DNA of 64,000 nt. It comes from Paenibacillus sp. FSL H7-0357. GTDB taxonomy: Bacteria > Bacillota > Bacilli > Paenibacillales > Paenibacillaceae. A program made the position numbers and the translations under genes. The stretch lies in NCBI RefSeq assembly GCF_000758525.1, contig NZ_CP009241.1, positions 868,001 to 932,000 on the forward strand, in the 5' to 3' direction. The notes beneath the pieces were generated by a model, which did no database searches, had not been told where the DNA came from, and saw nothing but the letters and a program-made list of their open reading frames with translations. Within the stretch, counting starts at the first letter, position 1; the number at the start of each line of letters is the position of its first letter. This document shows, piece after piece, positions 18,097 to 27,115 of the stretch.

Positions 18097-18856
18097 TATC
18101 CTTAAGATGGATTTTCACCGCTTCAGAAATAATAAAATCATGTATTTGCTGCTGCTGCTGTTCTGTGCTTTTCAAATCTTCGGCATCTTTATGATGCAGC
18201 AATACTCACAGTCGATTGAAGAGGGAGGCGTTGTGGTCAGCAGCATGAATGAGAGCGAGTTTATCCAATATAATATTTCACAGCCCTCCTCCTGGATGCT
18301 GATTTACATTGCGGTCTTCAGTATTTATTTCTATATGAGTGAATATAACTCCGGATTCCACAAAAATTATATCTCGATGAGAAAAGCAAGAATCTATTCC
18401 GTCTTGTCGAAAATGTTGATCCTGGCCGTGTTTATAATCCTTCTGTTCATCACACTGCTGATGTCTGACTGGATTGGAAGAAGCCTATTCTTTGGTAATG
18501 CCAGCCTTGGTGATCTTGGTTTTTTCGTTAAACTGCTGGTCGGCCAGTTTTTGCTGCATTGGGCATTTTCGATCCTGATTCTCTGTATTGCAATGATCGC
18601 CAAAAACCTGCTGGTAAGTTTGACCGCTGGATTTATCCTGGCCCTAAATGTTGTGGGAATGTCGCTGGCTGCTCTGGAATCGCTTGTTGAGGGAATTCAC
18701 CTGTCGAAATACCTGCTCATCAATACGCTGGTCCGCATAAAGGACTTCAATAATACCGGCGAAGTTATGCATACGACTTTTGTTGCGGTTGCAGCTATTG
18801 CAGTATTCACGTTCATTGCAGTCCGTTATAAAATTAAGGAAGACCTGAATGTATGA
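18089..18856 (+). CDS. ABC transporter permease, bacitracin-resistance type
   Basis: 255 aa with about six membrane spans (examples: IMYLLLLLFCAFQIFGIFM, MLILAVFIILLFITLLM, TTFVAVAAIAVFTFIAV) and no enzymatic motif. The ATG at 18089 overlaps the ATPase stop, implying translational coupling; the GTG at 18074 is an alternative start. It forms the membrane part of the transporter encoded with the preceding ATPase and is presumably controlled by the adjacent two-component system. Confidence 0.85.
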   Translation: MINILKMDFHRFRNNKIMYLLLLLFCAFQIFGIFMMQQYSQSIEEGGVVVSSMNESEFIQYNISQPSSWMLIYIAVFSIYFYMSEYNSGFHKNYISMRKARIYSVLSKMLILAVFIILLFITLLMSDWIGRSLFFGNASLGDLGFFVKLLVGQFLLHWAFSILILCIAMIAKNLLVSLTAGFILALNVVGMSLAALESLVEGIHLSKYLLINTLVRIKDFNNTGEVMHTTFVAVAAIAVFTFIAVRYKIKEDLNV

Positions 18857-19043
18857 GCAGGCTGAATCGAGTCCATTTAAATGCTGAAAGATCCCGATCC
18901 GCTCAAAGCGCAGAGAGTTACAGAGGCGACACTTCCAGACTAAATAAGGTAAAATAAAACTGGGTGCAAGCGCGTTTGCGTCTTCAACATAAATAGAGTG
19001 CAGCCCGTTTGGGGATTGCACGACACAAAGGTGAAGAGTAACG

Positions 19044-19886
19044 ATGACTGAAAGAATCCCGGAAATTGAATTGAACGATGGACTAAAGGTGCCTGCGATT
19101 GGATTTGGGACTTACCGCTTGAAGGGTGAGGCTGGTGTAAAAAGTCTTACAACAGCGATTGATGCCGGCTATCGCTTGCTGGATAGCGCCTTTAATTATG
19201 AGAATGAAGGAACGATTGGCGAAGCGGTTCGCCAAAGCTCTGTGCCGAGGGATCAGCTGTTCATTACGTCCAAGCTGCCGGGGCGCCATCACGCTTATGA
19301 CAAAGCGGTGGAAACGATCCAGGAATCCTTATATCGGGCCGGATTGGACTATTATGATTTCTATCTCATCCATTGGCCGAACCCCAATGTGAATTTATAC
19401 GTTGAGGCCTGGCAGGCGATGATCGAGGCCAAGAAGCAAGGGCTGATCCGCTCCATAGGGGTCTGCAACTTTTTGCCCGAGCATATAGAGCGTTTGATCA
19501 AGGAAACCGGAGTAGCGCCAAGCATGAACCAAATCGAGCTGCATCCCCTGTTTAACCAGGAAGAGCAGCGCCGATGGCATAAAGAGCACGGAATCGTGAC
19601 CGAATCCTGGAGTCCGCTCGGACGCGGCAGCAGTATTCTGGAGAATGACAAGCTTGCTGAAATTGCCGGAAGATATAACAAGTCAATCTCCCAGGTCATC
19701 CTGCGCTGGCATGTCCAGCTTGGAGCGGTTCCGATTCCCAAAGCAGGATCTGTAGAGCATCAGCGGGATAACCTGAACGTGTTTGATTTCGCTCTGACTG
19801 AAGCGGAAATGGAGATAATTTCGGGACTAACCTCAGCATCCGGGCGTATCGCGGATCAAGATCCGGCGACCTATGAGGAATTCTAA
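19044..19886 (+). CDS. Aldo/keto reductase
   Basis: 280-aa NAD(P)H-dependent oxidoreductase. The catalytic tetrad of the family is visible: Asp and Tyr in DAGYRLLDSAFNYENE, Lys in LFITSKLPG, His in YLIHWPNPN. Family signatures GVCNFLPEHIERL and the C-terminal IPKAGSVEHQRDN (cofactor 2'-phosphate contact region) are present. AAAGGTGAAGAG precedes the start. It appears monocistronic and ends at a strong terminator. Physiological substrates of this broad family (small aldehydes, keto acids) cannot be read from sequence. Confidence 0.92.
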   Translation: MTERIPEIELNDGLKVPAIGFGTYRLKGEAGVKSLTTAIDAGYRLLDSAFNYENEGTIGEAVRQSSVPRDQLFITSKLPGRHHAYDKAVETIQESLYRAGLDYYDFYLIHWPNPNVNLYVEAWQAMIEAKKQGLIRSIGVCNFLPEHIERLIKETGVAPSMNQIELHPLFNQEEQRRWHKEHGIVTESWSPLGRGSSILENDKLAEIAGRYNKSISQVILRWHVQLGAVPIPKAGSVEHQRDNLNVFDFALTEAEMEIISGLTSASGRIADQDPATYEEF

Positions 19887-19930
19887 ACGTACTTAACGCA
19901 TGTGCATTCACAAATGCTATAGATCGGACA

Positions 19931-19961
19931 AACCTATCCGCGGTAATGGATAGGTTTTTTT
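19931..19961 (+). terminator. Rho-independent terminator after the aldo/keto reductase
   Basis: AACCTATCC (19931-19939) pairs with GGATAGGTT (19948-19956) across an 8-base loop, followed by a T run. Confidence 0.85.
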
Positions 19962-20062
19962 ATGTGCAGGCGGGTAAAAAGGTGCGATTCATAATTAAGC
20001 GGGCGCGGGCATGTAACCGATAAATAAGTATAGTTGAATGGACACGGAGGATTTATTGAACG

Positions 20063-21298
20063 TTGAAAAATATACTCAAAGTCGCATCCACGATCATACT
20101 GCCGTTTGCTCTGCTTGTGCTGGCGTACTTCTTTGCCAATAACACACATACCTTTTCCCAGCCGCAGCTGGAGCTTGTGAGGCTTGCCCCCTACCCCATC
20201 TTTCTGATCGGAGGCGTCCTCTCCTGGAAATTCAACCGCAGCCGGGAGTTTTTTCTGCTCCTTATTTTTACGCTCAGTCTGGCCTCACTGCAATATTTGC
20301 GGGAGCTGCCCGGCGCGGGTGGCGAGGTGCCGGTGTCCGATCTTCACTCCATTCTTTGCCTGGTGATTCCGGTTAATGTCCTGATCTTCTCTTTCTTTAA
20401 GGAGCGCGGGATATTCAGTCTATGGGGACTTCTCCGCATTGCATTTATATTGGCTCAGGCAGCAGCAGCCGTATGGTTGTTGAACCCGGACCAAAGCGCC
20501 ATTCTGCACCGGATCGGCAAGGATCTGCTGCCTGTAACGCTGCGTGATCTCACCCCATTGTCGCAAGCCTCGCTGATTGCTTTTGTGCTGGCGGGGATAA
20601 GACTTATTATCAGGCAAGTTTCCCAGAAGTCATCGCAGGATATTTCTTTCATTGCGGTGCTGGCGGGAATGTTATATGTGCTGCATAGCGAGTATGATCC
20701 TATCCGGTATGCCATATTATGGGCCGTGTCGGGGATCATTCTGATTACCTCGATCATTCAGGATTCGTATTCGATGGCGTTCTCCGATGAGCTGACCGGA
20801 CTTCCTTCCAGGCGGGCCTTGAAGCAGGATATGATGAAGCTGGGGATGAATTATGCGATTGCCATGCTGGACATCGATCACTTTAAGAAATTCAATGATA
20901 CTTATGGCCATGATACGGGGGATGAAGTGCTAAGGCTGGTGGCTTCTACTTTAAGAGAGGTTGCCGGAGGCGGAAGGCCCTTCCGTTATGGCGGTGAGGA
21001 ATTTACGATCCTGTTCCCGGGTAAAAGCATTCAGGATGCTTTGCCGCATCTGGAAGAGCTGCGCGAGAAAGTGGCTAAGCGTGCTTTTACACTGCGGGGG
21101 AAGAGCAGAGGAAAAGGCAAAGCAAAGCGCAAATCGAAATCTGCAAGCACGAGATCAGCCAGGCCCATATACATAACGATAAGCATCGGCGTTGCCCAAA
21201 AAAATGAAAAAAACAAAACGCCGGATACGGTCATGAAGTCTGCGGACACCGCCTTATACCGGGCCAAGAAAAAAGGGAGAAACTGCGTAAGTAAGTAA
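20063..21298 (+). CDS. Membrane-bound diguanylate cyclase with a basic insertion
   Basis: 411 aa starting at a TTG; the preceding in-frame codon but one is a stop and GGAGG lies 12 bases upstream, so no other start is available. About seven membrane spans fill residues 1-235. The GGDEF domain follows (DELTGLPSRRALKQDM, DIDHFKKFNDTYGHD), with the active-site loop as GGEEF in FRYGGEEFTILFPG, so c-di-GMP synthesis is expected. No RxxD inhibitory site is seen. Unusually, residues ~347-370 insert a Lys/Arg-rich stretch (11 of 24 residues basic) before the last core strand ITISIGVA. Confidence 0.9.
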   Translation: MKNILKVASTIILPFALLVLAYFFANNTHTFSQPQLELVRLAPYPIFLIGGVLSWKFNRSREFFLLLIFTLSLASLQYLRELPGAGGEVPVSDLHSILCLVIPVNVLIFSFFKERGIFSLWGLLRIAFILAQAAAAVWLLNPDQSAILHRIGKDLLPVTLRDLTPLSQASLIAFVLAGIRLIIRQVSQKSSQDISFIAVLAGMLYVLHSEYDPIRYAILWAVSGIILITSIIQDSYSMAFSDELTGLPSRRALKQDMMKLGMNYAIAMLDIDHFKKFNDTYGHDTGDEVLRLVASTLREVAGGGRPFRYGGEEFTILFPGKSIQDALPHLEELREKVAKRAFTLRGKSRGKGKAKRKSKSASTRSARPIYITISIGVAQKNEKNKTPDTVMKSADTALYRAKKKGRNCVSK

Positions 21299-21449
21299 AT
21301 ATTCTATTTCATAAGGCACCAAAGCAACAAAAACATACATAGTATAGCGGTTCTTAGACCAAGCGGAAACGGGGGCATTCGGTAAGGTTCAATGTTGGAG
21401 CAGGCAGGAGTATTCTTAGCAAAATTATAGTCGATGGAGGAAACAACGA

Positions 21450-23147
21450 ATGAAAAAGCTATTTAGTCTGCTGCTTATATTGTTAATGGTTACACCAGCC
21501 TTTGGCAGCACAACCTTTGCGGACAATGCGGTGAAGGCTAAGGTGGCAGAGAGCAGCACATTTTTTAATGGAGAAGAGAAGCAGTCTAACGGATTCGCAA
21601 TACTCGGCAATAATTATTACAGCTTGCGTGATATCGCCGAACATTTCTCGGGAACCTCCAGCCAGTTCGATATTACCTGGAATAAGAAAAACAATGCGAT
21701 TGAGATCATAACCGGACAAGCTTATACGCCTGAGGAGAGCGGAGGCAGCAAATATTACAGCCAGAGCAGCAGCTATAGCGCTACACTGTCTAATTCCAAG
21801 GTGGTGCTTGACGGGCAGTTGCAGTCTATTAAGGCCTACACGATTGACGGCAGAAATTATTTTCAGTTGAGAGATTTGGCCGCCAAGATCCCCTTTGAGC
21901 TCGAATACGACAATAAGCTGAACCAGCTGGCGATGTTCTCTAAGGTTCCGGACCATGCGTACCGCGTGAAGGCGGGGGCTCCGGTGGAGAGCAATGCCGA
22001 ATCGTCTAATTTCCCCAGATGGAAAAGTACAGTAGAGTCCTACCTTGTCAACAATAGCGACGGGACTGTAAGCGTCATTGAGGCGGGCAAGGAGGTTGCG
22101 ATTGAAACGTACAATGCCAAATATGAATTGACAGCAACTCAAAAAGTAGCATATGAGCTTCCGCTGTTCGGCGGCTTCTACAGTGGTGTGAAGTACAACT
22201 ATATTGCGTTTGGACAAGAGAACCGTGAAGAGGATAACAGCAAAGAGGTCATTCGCATCGTCCGTTATGATAAAAGCTTCAACCGTATCGACAGTGTGTC
22301 CGTTAAAGGCGGGGAGAGCTACACGGTAGTACCTTTTGATGCAGCCTCCGGAAGGATGGCCGAGCAGGGAGATACGCTTGTCTTCCACACCAGCCGTGAA
22401 AGATACACGACAGAAGACGGATTAAACCATCAGTCGCAGCTCACAATTATCGTGAACACCGGCACTATGACCGTGACCAATGATATGGGAAGATTTCAGA
22501 AAAATCATGTCAGCCACTCCTTCGATCAATATGTGCTGTTCGATGGAAGCAGCCATGTGCTTGTGGATCATGGTGATGCCTATCCCCGTTCAATTGTCCT
22601 GAATAAAGGGGACGGCAAGAGTTACAGCGAGGTGGACCTGTTCCAGATTCCGGGGAGAACCGGGGCGAATGCCACCGGGGTTTCGGTTGGCGGATTCGAA
22701 ATGTCCGCAGGCAATTATATTGTTGCTATGAACAGCATCGACCATTCCTTGGTTAAAGACTACACCTCTTATGAGATGGTTGGGCTGGAGAAGGATCAGC
22801 GGGATGTTATGCTGAATGTATTGCCCAAGAACAGCCTTGCCAGCGCTTCCGTTAACCATATCACCCTGGCTAAGTATGTAGGCACCGATCGTATTGCCTC
22901 CATACCGAAACTGGTGAAGATAACGGATGACAAATTTATGGTGCTGTGGCAGGAATTTGATAAGGACAATCATCCGGGTGATTTGAAATATGTATTCATC
23001 GATGGTTCGGGGCAAGCTGCAGGTGCGATCCAGACGATTAAGCATTTTGTATTATCCGAATGCAATCCGGTCGTCAGCGGGGGCAACATTGTCTGGTACA
23101 CCAATAGCAATGGTTCGCGGCTGTTCTATACGATTCCGGTGAACTAG
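21450..23147 (+). CDS. Secreted stalk-domain (copper amine oxidase N-terminal-like) protein
   Basis: 565 aa with a Sec signal peptide (MKKLFSLLLILLMVTPAFG, cleavage near residue 24). Residues about 35-175 contain two stalk-type repeats (GNNYYSLRDIAEHFS and GRNYFQLRDLAAKIP), the domain common in Paenibacillus surface proteins. The remaining ~380 residues are beta-rich, reading like a propeller or sandwich fold (VSVIEAGKEVAIETYNAKYE, TLVFHTSRERY), with no catalytic motif that I recognise. It is a single gene with its own RBS and terminator; a cell-envelope role is inferred. Confidence 0.8.
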   Translation: MKKLFSLLLILLMVTPAFGSTTFADNAVKAKVAESSTFFNGEEKQSNGFAILGNNYYSLRDIAEHFSGTSSQFDITWNKKNNAIEIITGQAYTPEESGGSKYYSQSSSYSATLSNSKVVLDGQLQSIKAYTIDGRNYFQLRDLAAKIPFELEYDNKLNQLAMFSKVPDHAYRVKAGAPVESNAESSNFPRWKSTVESYLVNNSDGTVSVIEAGKEVAIETYNAKYELTATQKVAYELPLFGGFYSGVKYNYIAFGQENREEDNSKEVIRIVRYDKSFNRIDSVSVKGGESYTVVPFDAASGRMAEQGDTLVFHTSRERYTTEDGLNHQSQLTIIVNTGTMTVTNDMGRFQKNHVSHSFDQYVLFDGSSHVLVDHGDAYPRSIVLNKGDGKSYSEVDLFQIPGRTGANATGVSVGGFEMSAGNYIVAMNSIDHSLVKDYTSYEMVGLEKDQRDVMLNVLPKNSLASASVNHITLAKYVGTDRIASIPKLVKITDDKFMVLWQEFDKDNHPGDLKYVFIDGSGQAAGAIQTIKHFVLSECNPVVSGGNIVWYTNSNGSRLFYTIPVN

Positions 23148-23190
23148 GCAGCAAATTATAGCGGCACTCTCTCCCGACCCTAACAGCATC

Positions 23191-23225
23191 AGGCCGCATC
23201 CTTATTCGTAAGGGCGGCCTTTTTG
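23191..23225 (+). terminator. Rho-independent terminator after the stalk-domain gene
   Basis: AGGCCGC (23191-23197) pairs with GCGGCCT (23214-23220), with an inner stem CCTTA/TAAGG around a TTCG tetraloop, and T5 follows. Confidence 0.85.
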
Positions 23226-23260
23226 CTGTGCCTTTTGCATTGGAAAGGAAATAATCTTCC

Positions 23261-23285
23261 GTTTAGAGAGCCCAGTTCTGGTTAC
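23261..23285 (+). promoter_or_regulatory. Candidate sigma-B-like promoter
   Basis: GTTTAG (23261-23266), 13 bases, then GGTTAC (23280-23285) resembles the general-stress consensus GTTTAA-N12-15-GGGTAT, with 5/6 and 4/6 matches. The downstream gene belongs to a family controlled by sigma-B in Bacillus subtilis. Whether this genome has sigma-B is not visible. Confidence 0.35.
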
Positions 23286-23331
23286 ATAAAGAGATAAGAG
23301 TTGAATCATTTTGGACTGAGGAGGATTTACG

Positions 23332-24228
23332 ATGAGTGATCAATATACGATTCAGGACCCTGTGAAACAATATCAGAAAGCCACGGCGGAGTTCCAGCAG
23401 CAGCAGCCCGCTCCGGGACTGGAGAAGGCGATGCATCCGAAGCCGGATGACGGTGCGGAAACCTACCGCGGCAGCGGACGGCTTACCGGACGCAAAGCGA
23501 TTGTTACCGGAGCAGACAGCGGGATTGGCCGCGCGGTGGCGATTGCTTTTGCCCGCGAAGGTGCTGATATAGTCCTGTCCTACATGCCGGAGGAAGAGGC
23601 TGACGCGAAGGAAGTGGTCAAGCTTGTAGAGGAAGCGGGCCGCAAGGCCGTCGCCCTGCCGGGCGATCTCAAGGATGAGGGCTACTGCGAGCAGGTAATT
23701 GCCGCAGCGGTCGAACAACTGGGCGGAGTCGATATCCTGGCCAATATTGCGGGCAAGCAGCAATTCGTCCCGGATATCGCCGATCTCACCACGGAGCAGT
23801 TCGACGCCACCTTCAAGACGAATGTGTACTCGCTGTTCTGGCTCTGCAAGGCGGCGATCAAGCACATGAAGCCGGGCAGCACGATCATCAATACTTCTTC
23901 GATTCAGGCGTATCAGCCTGCACCGATTTTGCTGGACTACGCAACCACCAAGGCTGCGATTAATACGTTCAGCAAATCACTTGCCCAGCAGGTGGCGGGC
24001 AAGGGAATCCGGGTGAACGTTGTGGCTCCCGGCCCGGTGTGGACCCCGCTTCAGGTCAGCGGCGGCCAGCCGGAAGAGGTGCTGAAGGACTTCGGGGCGA
24101 AGACGCCGCTGAACCGTCCGGGCCAGCCCGCCGAGATGGCTCCGGCCTATGTATTCCTGGCCAGCCAGGAATCCAGCTACATCAGTGGTGAAACGCTGAA
24201 TGCCAATGGCGGGATGCCGACGCCGTAA
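23332..24228 (+). CDS. SDR-family oxidoreductase, general stress protein 39-like
   Basis: 298 aa. After a ~45-residue N-terminal extension ([20 protein letters not shown]) characteristic of the YdaD/YhxD/YhdF group, the Rossmann fold begins with [23 protein letters not shown] (TGxxxGIG cofactor loop). [12 protein letters not shown] (NAG-type motif), the Ser of [11 protein letters not shown], and the catalytic Tyr/Lys pair YATTKAAI complete the classical SDR active site. APGPVWTP is the usual PG motif. A GAGGAGG-type box precedes the ATG. It is monocistronic and closed by a strong terminator; a stress-related role is inferred from the subgroup. Confidence 0.92.
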   Translation: MSDQYTIQDPVKQYQKATAEFQQQQPAPGLEKAMHPKPDDGAETYRGSGRLTGRKAIVTGADSGIGRAVAIAFAREGADIVLSYMPEEEADAKEVVKLVEEAGRKAVALPGDLKDEGYCEQVIAAAVEQLGGVDILANIAGKQQFVPDIADLTTEQFDATFKTNVYSLFWLCKAAIKHMKPGSTIINTSSIQAYQPAPILLDYATTKAAINTFSKSLAQQVAGKGIRVNVVAPGPVWTPLQVSGGQPEEVLKDFGAKTPLNRPGQPAEMAPAYVFLASQESSYISGETLNANGGMPTP

Positions 24229-24240
24229 TCAGGATAGTCC

Positions 24241-24280
24241 AAAAAGCAGACGCCGTTATGCAAACGGCGTCTGCTTTTTT
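24241..24280. terminator. Strong terminator between convergent SDR and GNAT genes
   Basis: AAAGCAGACGCCGTT (24243-24257) pairs with a near-perfect AACGGCGTCTGCTTT complement ending at 24277, with a 5-base loop and T6. Flanking A and T runs let it work for both strands. Confidence 0.92.
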
Positions 24281-24310
24281 CGTTATTATAGCTAGGAACA
24301 ATGGGGGGAT

Positions 24311-24904
24311 TCACTCCCGTCCGTACTCTACACCCCGAACCTTGGCAAATATCATAGTATGTCTTAAAGTACCCGTTACATCACATTTGTCGTTGCGCAG
24401 CGTCCCTTCCAAGGTAAAGCCTGAACGCTCAGCAATTCTTGCACTCTGCACATTGCGGGAATCACAGCGGATTTCAATCCGGTTCGCCTGCAGCTCCTGA
24501 ATAGCGTATTTCGTAATGGCATCTACGGCTTCTGTGATGTACCCCTGCCTGGCGAAAGAGGAATGAACCCAATATCCGATCTCGAACTTGCGTGATTGCC
24601 AATCGATCCGGTGCAGGCCGCTGCTGCCGATCAATTCCCCCGTTTCCTTCCGGAATAAGAGCAGCCTCAGATCTGTACGCTCCAGGAATTCCAGCCGCGA
24701 GCGGCGGATGCTTGCTTCGGATTCCTCAACCGTAGGCACTTTGTTTGCCCAAGGCATCCACGGACGCAATTCCTCAATGCTTTCTTTGACGGCCTCGTTT
24801 ACAGCAAGACCATCTCCCCAATGTGGGGCGCGGATCAGCAGCCGTTCACTTTCAAAGCTTTCAGGTATGGATAACATAATAAGGCTGCTATCTGCGGTGC
24901 CCAT
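24311..24904 (-). CDS. GNAT acetyltransferase, RimJ/RimL type
   Basis: 197 aa from the ATG at 24904, which has AAGGAG eight bases upstream; a longer frame start at 24931 is unlikely. Motifs of ribosomal-protein Ser/Ala N-acetyltransferases: SERLLIRAPHWGDG at the start, EIGYWVHSSFARQGYITEAVDAI (the acetyl-CoA pyrophosphate loop, here RQGYIT), and NRIEIRCDSRNVQSARIAERSGFTLEG (family C-terminal signature). The true substrate could be a ribosomal protein, another protein or a small amine. Confidence 0.88.
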   Translation of the reverse strand: MGTADSSLIMLSIPESFESERLLIRAPHWGDGLAVNEAVKESIEELRPWMPWANKVPTVEESEASIRRSRLEFLERTDLRLLLFRKETGELIGSSGLHRIDWQSRKFEIGYWVHSSFARQGYITEAVDAITKYAIQELQANRIEIRCDSRNVQSARIAERSGFTLEGTLRNDKCDVTGTLRHTMIFAKVRGVEYGRE

Positions 24905-25006
24905 AGGTCCAACTCCTTGATTAGATTTCACTAGACTATATTCTATCGTAATTGTTCTATACTATGAATTAATGCACTCAGAAAACAAATAGTAACGATA
25001 AAATAA

Positions 25007-25226
25007 CTATATAGATTGAACTTAAGGTTTTAGAGTACAGGATCAGTCGCAACTACGGAGAATATTTGGACTTCCGGCCGCTGTTGTCGTAAGAATTTCT
25101 TGATTTTAACCGCTCTTAGCGGTAGAAATCCGAAGACAAAGGCGGACACTACCGCTCCTCCAGTTCCAAAATCCCCCTCCGTTGCTCCTTTTCCTTATCT
25201 CAAGTTTTTAAGTTCATTCTATATAA
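25007..25226 (-). repeat. MITE-like repeat, copy A (long form)
   Basis: About 220 bp bounded by CTATATAGATTGAACTT (25007-25023) and its imperfect complement AAGTTCATTCTATATA (25210-25225). Read on the minus strand its interior matches copies B (35378-35528) and C (62166-62315), including GGAAGTCCAAATATTC and a shared right-end segment GACTGATCCTGTACTCTA. It carries about 65 extra internal bases, including an inverted repeat ACCGCT/AGCGGT, that the other copies lack. No coding capacity. It fills most of the gap between the GNAT and beta-lactamase-fold genes. Confidence 0.8.
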
Positions 25227-25251
25227 AATTTTAGATTAGGAGGTATAAACC

Positions 25252-26709
25252 ATGAAGTTATCCAGAGGTATCCCCGATCATCACGGGATATCTTCCAGAG
25301 ACCTCTTAGATTTCTTCACTGCGATCGAACAACGGAAGCTTGAGGTGAACCAGTTTATGCTGCTGCAGAACGGTGTGGTAACGGCTGAGTTCTCGCGGAC
25401 ACCATATCGTCCGGATTGCCCGCAATTGCTGTATTCGCTGAGCAAAAGCGTCACCTCCATAGCTGTAGGCATCGCCTGTGACGAGGGACTCATGGAACTG
25501 GAGGACCCGGTGATCTCCTTCTTTCCGGACAAGCTGCCACAGCGGATCTCTGCCAACTTGGTGAAAATGACGGTGCACCATCTTTTATCCATGAACGCAG
25601 GCCACCATGATAATATCTATGCTGCTGTGGCTAGAGAGCAGGACTTTGTGCGGGCATTTCTGGCACAGGACGTTCCGCATGAGCCGGGAAGTTATTATGT
25701 GTACAGCACGCATTCTACCTATATGCTGTCTGCCATTATGGAGCAGGTTGCGGGACAGGGTCTGGTCGATTATTTGATGCCAAGATTGTTTGAGCCTTTG
25801 GGCATACCCCGCCCATCATGGGAAACTTGTCCGCTGGGCACTACAGCAGGCGGGATGGGATTAAGCTTATCGATTGAAAGTATCGCGAAATTTGGCCAGT
25901 TGCTGCTGAATAAAGGACTTTATGCGGGAAAAAGAATTGTGTCTGAGCAGTATATCGAATTAGCTACTACGGAACAAAGTGACAACCGCCGCCTCCCCAG
26001 AGCAGACCGGGTCGACTCGGCACAAGGCTACGGGTACCAATTTCATCTGTGCCGGCGTGGGGCGTATCGGGGGGACGGCTCGTTTGGCCAGCTCTGTTTT
26101 GTGGCTCCTGAACAGCAAATAGTCATTGCCGCCACCTCGGCCTTTGAGAATATGACGAAGCTGCAGCATCTTTTAGACTTGATTTATAAGTTCATTATCG
26201 ATCGATTAGACCAAGGTGGGGTCAAACGGATTTCCAGTCACTCTGAGGATATGCTCAAGCTCCAGCACCGGTTGGGGGCTATGGCTTATCCTGTTCCTGC
26301 CTTCAAGCCTATACCGGAAAATATACCGAATCTGGTCAACAGAGGTTATTTAATCAATGAAAATCCCCACGGTCTCCAAAAAATCATTTTCGAGTGGAAA
26401 GACGAACAACTTGAGCTTCATATGTTCTATGGGGATGAGCGGGATAACGTCATTCTGTTTCATTTTTCCAAGCCGCTTCATGGGGTAGATGTATTCCCTA
26501 AAGACTTATCCCAAGAGCAGCAGGAGGTGGTCACGTATGCGCTCTGGGAAAATGCCAGCAAGCTTCAACTCATCCTGTTCTACATCGAAACGCCATATGT
26601 GGTCACCTATACAATAGCCTTCCATGACAACAAAATCGACTTTGCGTTCAACATTAATGTATCGCTTGATATACCGAACTATAGGGTTACGGGACGATTC
26701 CAGCAATAA
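25252..26709 (+). CDS. Serine hydrolase, beta-lactamase class C fold
   Basis: 485 aa. The N-terminal ~320 residues are a penicillin-binding-protein-like/class C fold: nucleophile SxxK as SLSK in LLYSLSKSVTSIAVGIA, the Tyr-x-Ser/Asn motif as YVYSTHSTYML, and a GDGSFGQ-like stretch in place of the KTG triad. TAGGAGG box precedes the ATG. No signal peptide, so a cytosolic esterase/peptidase role is more likely than beta-lactam hydrolysis. The ~150-residue C-terminal beta-rich part is as in other YbbE/EstB-like hydrolases. Confidence 0.88.
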   Translation: MKLSRGIPDHHGISSRDLLDFFTAIEQRKLEVNQFMLLQNGVVTAEFSRTPYRPDCPQLLYSLSKSVTSIAVGIACDEGLMELEDPVISFFPDKLPQRISANLVKMTVHHLLSMNAGHHDNIYAAVAREQDFVRAFLAQDVPHEPGSYYVYSTHSTYMLSAIMEQVAGQGLVDYLMPRLFEPLGIPRPSWETCPLGTTAGGMGLSLSIESIAKFGQLLLNKGLYAGKRIVSEQYIELATTEQSDNRRLPRADRVDSAQGYGYQFHLCRRGAYRGDGSFGQLCFVAPEQQIVIAATSAFENMTKLQHLLDLIYKFIIDRLDQGGVKRISSHSEDMLKLQHRLGAMAYPVPAFKPIPENIPNLVNRGYLINENPHGLQKIIFEWKDEQLELHMFYGDERDNVILFHFSKPLHGVDVFPKDLSQEQQEVVTYALWENASKLQLILFYIETPYVVTYTIAFHDNKIDFAFNINVSLDIPNYRVTGRFQQ

Positions 26710-26719
26710 TACAGCGGAT

Positions 26720-27115
26720 TTATAGCTTAATGTGCTTGTGAAGCTTGCTGTTGTCCCGTAACACAAGCAGTTTATCCTGATACGGCTTCAAGGTTGTAAA
26801 AATTTCAGGCCGCTCTTTCCGTTGATGTCCGTAATTCCATATGTACATTTTTTTCAGCATTTCGAAGGATTGCATTACCCATTTATGATGCACGCCTTCA
26901 ATGATCCACTTGTCAGAGGCAAGGATATTATTCAGTATCTGGTCTCTGTCTTCCACGCTGTTCCTGACATCACCGCCTTCTGTCCGCCTCCATACGATGT
27001 TGTCGAGCTCGTAATAAGGGATATCTAATGAGGAGGACAGATTTCTTGCTAAGGTGGATTTGCCGCTGCCGACGGGACCAATGATATGAATCCTGTGTGG
27101 TTTTACTCGGTCCAT
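26720..27115 (-). CDS. FlaR/DNA-topology-modulation-like P-loop kinase, internally shortened
   Basis: 131 aa. P-loop GPVGSGKSTLA at residues 13-23, then IPYYELDNIVWRR and WIIEGVHHKWVMQSFE are typical of the adenylate-kinase-like 'topology modulation protein' family. Members usually have ~170 residues, with a segment between SFE and the KxMxxWN motif; here SFE runs directly into MLKKMYIWNYGHQRKERPE, so ~40 residues containing the lid and an Arg finger appear deleted in frame. The gene overlaps the Nudix gene stop by 13 bases, implying coupling. Activity is doubtful given the missing lid. Confidence 0.75.
   Translation of the reverse strand: MDRVKPHRIHIIGPVGSGKSTLARNLSSSLDIPYYELDNIVWRRTEGGDVRNSVEDRDQILNNILASDKWIIEGVHHKWVMQSFEMLKKMYIWNYGHQRKERPEIFTTLKPYQDKLLVLRDNSKLHKHIKL

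Noticed and set aside
17170..18856. Idea that the two-component/ABC module is the immunity system of the lasso cluster
   Set aside because: It is 10 kb away with unrelated genes between, and the lasso cluster has its own exporter.
21483..22388. 301-codon minus-strand frame opposite the stalk-domain gene
   Set aside because: Antisense shadow; the plus-strand protein has a signal peptide and a stalk domain.
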